NCBI GenBank assembly: GCA_019689695.1
Contig: JADGHA010000197.1
Coordinates: 1-7,485, forward strand
DNA: 7,485 nucleotides
Source of the DNA: Micromonosporaceae bacterium
Lineage (GTDB): Bacteria > Actinomycetota > Actinomycetes > Mycobacteriales > Micromonosporaceae
Reading direction: 5' to 3'
The notes under the pieces were generated by a model. That model searched no databases. It had not been told where the DNA came from and saw only the letters and a program-made list of their open reading frames with translations. The position numbers and the translations under genes were made by a program. Shown in pieces: positions 6,298 through 7,485 of this stretch (positions within the stretch are counted from its first letter, which is position 1; the number at the start of each line of letters is the position of its first letter).

Positions 6298-6347
6298 GCG
6301 AGACGGGTACCCAGAAATGTGGCCCTGACGCCACCGTGGCGGACCGC

Positions 6348-6365
6348 TCGCCGGCGTTGCGGCGA
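6348..6365 (-). other. Weak inverted repeat between arabinanase and recQ
   Basis: TCGCCG (6348-6353) and CGGCGA (6360-6365) form a 6-bp stem with a 6-base loop, within the 77-base gap between the arabinanase stop and the recQ start. It may weaken read-through, but it is short and without a T-run, so co-transcription of the two genes cannot be excluded. I see no clear promoter for recQ in the gap. Confidence 0.25.
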
Positions 6366-6374
6366 CCGTCCGAC

Positions 6375-7391
6375 TCAGTACACGAACGGCCAGCCGGCCG
6401 CGTCCCAGCCGATCAGGTTGATGCCGAGCAGCGCGGCGTTGTTGTCCGCGTAGTAGTGGTAGAAGAGCACGTCCGCGTCGACATCGGAGATGACCGCCGG
6501 GTGGCCGGGGCCGTGGACAAAGCCGTGCCCCGCGAGTACCTGGGTGCCCCCGCCGGCGGTCATCGGGACCCCGGCGCGGTCGGTGTACGGGCCGGTGACC
6601 GAGCTTGACCGGCCGACCATCACCCGGTACGTGCTGGCGGCGCCGCGGCAGCAGAAGTCGAACGAGACGAACAGGTAGTAGTAGCCGCCGTGGCGGTAGA
6701 TGAACGGTGCCTCGATCGCCCCGCTGACGCTCGGCGGCCGGGTGGCCAGCGACCGGACCGCGGTGTCCGTCGTGGACCGCAGACCGGTGGCCGGGTCGAG
6801 GCGGATCAGCTTGATGCCGCTCCAGAACGAGCCGAAGGCCAGCCACCACCGGCCGCTGGCGTCCACCACCAGGTTCGGGTCGATGGCGTTGTAGTTCACG
6901 GCGGCGCTGCTCTCGATCACCAGCCCGCGATGGGTCCACGAGCCGGCCGCGCCGGTCGGGCTGGTGGCCAGGAAGATGGCCGAGCGTTGTGAGCCGAACG
7001 TGGATGCCGAGTAGTACAGATAAAACTGTCCATTGTGGTAGGAAATGTCCGGCGCCCACAAATTGGCGCTCCCGCCGGTGTAGGTGCGGGTCCACGGCGC
7101 GCCGTTGGGCCAGACGACTCCCGCGTTGCGCCACGCGGTCCGGTCGGTGGAGGTCTTGATGGCCACGTTGTTGCCGGTGTGGACCAGGATGTAGGTGCCG
7201 TTCGGCGCCTTGACCACCGATGGGTCGTGTACGCCGATGTCACCGGTCACAAAGCCCGGGTTCGGGTACGAGGCCAGCGTCGCGCCGGTGGCGCTGGCGG
7301 GCGCCGGTGAGGTCGCCGGGGCCAGCGCCCCGGCCAGCGCGGTCGCCACACCGGTCGCCGCGAGGAGCACCCGCCTGATCGCCGTGGTCAT
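6375..7391 (-). CDS. Secreted GH43 arabinan endo-1,5-alpha-L-arabinanase
   Basis: A 338-residue exported glycoside hydrolase that should cut alpha-1,5-linked arabinan side chains of pectin. It has a signal peptide (IRRVL then a hydrophobic core 8-24, probable cleavage after ASA at 32-34). The five-bladed GH43 catalytic residues are visible: base Asp56 (in GVHDPSV), pKa-modulating Asp171 (in NAIDPN) and acid Glu227 (in SGAIEAPF). Further endo-arabinanase features are LWAPDISYHNGQFYLYYSAS (111-130), FGSFWSGIK (186-194), the FDFCCRG segment with adjacent Cys247 and Cys248, and GHGFVHGPGHPAV (288-300). The pattern best fits subfamily 5, known for endo-arabinanases. Length is that of the bare catalytic domain, with no carbohydrate-binding module. 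The ATG at 7391 has GGAGGT 6 bases upstream; a longer TTG start at 7457 falls inside the promoter and is rejected. It should work with arabinofuranosidases and arabinose uptake encoded elsewhere. Confidence 0.94.
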   Translation of the reverse strand: MTTAIRRVLLAATGVATALAGALAPATSPAPASATGATLASYPNPGFVTGDIGVHDPSVVKAPNGTYILVHTGNNVAIKTSTDRTAWRNAGVVWPNGAPWTRTYTGGSANLWAPDISYHNGQFYLYYSASTFGSQRSAIFLATSPTGAAGSWTHRGLVIESSAAVNYNAIDPNLVVDASGRWWLAFGSFWSGIKLIRLDPATGLRSTTDTAVRSLATRPPSVSGAIEAPFIYRHGGYYYLFVSFDFCCRGAASTYRVMVGRSSSVTGPYTDRAGVPMTAGGGTQVLAGHGFVHGPGHPAVISDVDADVLFYHYYADNNAALLGINLIGWDAAGWPFVY

Positions 7392-7397
7392 GGCCCC

Positions 7398-7403
7398 ACC
7401 TCC
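7398..7403 (-). promoter_or_regulatory. Strong ribosome binding site of the arabinanase gene
   Basis: GGAGGT on the minus strand, 6 bases before the ATG at 7391. It is the best Shine-Dalgarno match in the window and fixes the arabinanase start. Confidence 0.85.
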
Positions 7404-7416
7404 GCAGCGCGGGTTA

Positions 7417-7430
7417 CATCGAGGTCGATG
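7417..7430. promoter_or_regulatory. Candidate operator overlapping the arabinanase promoter
   Basis: CATCGA and TCGATG form a 6-bp inverted repeat around GG. It overlaps the outer end of the -10 hexamer (7428-7433) and covers the expected RNA start, an effective place for a repressor. A further TCGATG lies at 7463-7468, just upstream of the -35. The centre differs from the CG-centred LacI type before the beta-helix gene, so a different regulator is likely if the site is real. Confidence 0.4.
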
Positions 7431-7457
7431 ATAGTCTGAGTTAGTCGGAGCTATCAA
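7428..7457 (-). promoter_or_regulatory. Sigma-70-type promoter of the arabinanase gene
   Basis: On the minus strand, TTGATA (7457-7452) and TATCAT (7433-7428) are separated by 18 bases; each hexamer differs from the TTGACA/TATAAT consensus by one base. The start codon lies about 37 bases after the -10, with the ribosome binding site in a fitting position. The same bases make an inverted repeat: on the minus strand TGATAG and CTATCA flank 16 bases, and GATAG also occurs once more just upstream of the -35, so a regulator may bind over the promoter. Confidence 0.7.
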
Positions 7458-7485
7458 CTATCTCGATGCGGCGATGCCTGCGGCT

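Noticed and set aside
6305..6312. GGGTACCC palindrome just upstream of the recQ start
   Set aside because: Only 8 bp with no flanking symmetry; too short to call an operator at this base composition.
6297..6374. SOS/LexA box before recQ
   Set aside because: No GAAC-N4-GTTC-type sequence is visible in the gap.
6298..7134. N-terminal extension of the RecQ frame to 811 codons
   Set aside because: The extra 279 codons are antisense-frame reading of the arabinanase gene (RR/PG-rich); homology to RecQ begins right after the GTG at 6297.
1..7485. CRISPR array, insertion sequence, tRNA, rRNA, phage or toxin-antitoxin genes
   Set aside because: No regularly spaced repeats, terminal inverted repeats with a transposase, tRNA cloverleaf or matching proteins were seen on either strand.

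Overview
The window is very GC-rich, with strong G/C preference at third codon positions, Shine-Dalgarno sites, a GTG start and secreted carbohydrate-active proteins. This points to a high-GC actinomycete, perhaps Micromonosporaceae or a Streptomyces relative. The phylum is fairly safe; the family is a guess from protein style.

Left part (1-1212, + strand). The end of a DUF2249-domain gene is followed by a small gene for a predicted one-helix membrane protein, which overlaps a hemerythrin-like diiron gene by 8 bases. DUF2249 and hemerythrin proteins commonly occur together in redox/nitric-oxide contexts, so this looks like one small functional group. A hairpin just after the hemerythrin stop probably ends it.

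Middle (1213-3362). A 272-base intergenic region carries a perfect 12-bp palindrome of the LacI-family operator type, 55 bases before a gene for a 621-residue secreted protein that I interpret as two consecutive right-handed beta-helices. It ends at a strong 13-bp hairpin shared with a convergent gene.

Right part (3367-7485, - strand). In transcription order from the right edge these are a secreted GH43 endo-arabinanase with a clear promoter and strong ribosome binding site; a 532-residue RecQ-family helicase whose C-terminal half departs from the E. coli layout; a hairpin after its stop; and a membrane-anchored YVTN-type beta-propeller protein.

The two secreted proteins and the operator-like palindromes before each suggest sugar-responsive plant-polysaccharide use. 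The RecQ and propeller genes do not obviously belong to that pathway. I see no tRNA, rRNA, CRISPR array, transposase or phage gene. Nothing here is clearly a new system; the most distinctive items are the coupled small membrane protein/hemerythrin pair, the double beta-helix protein with its operator, and the non-canonical RecQ.
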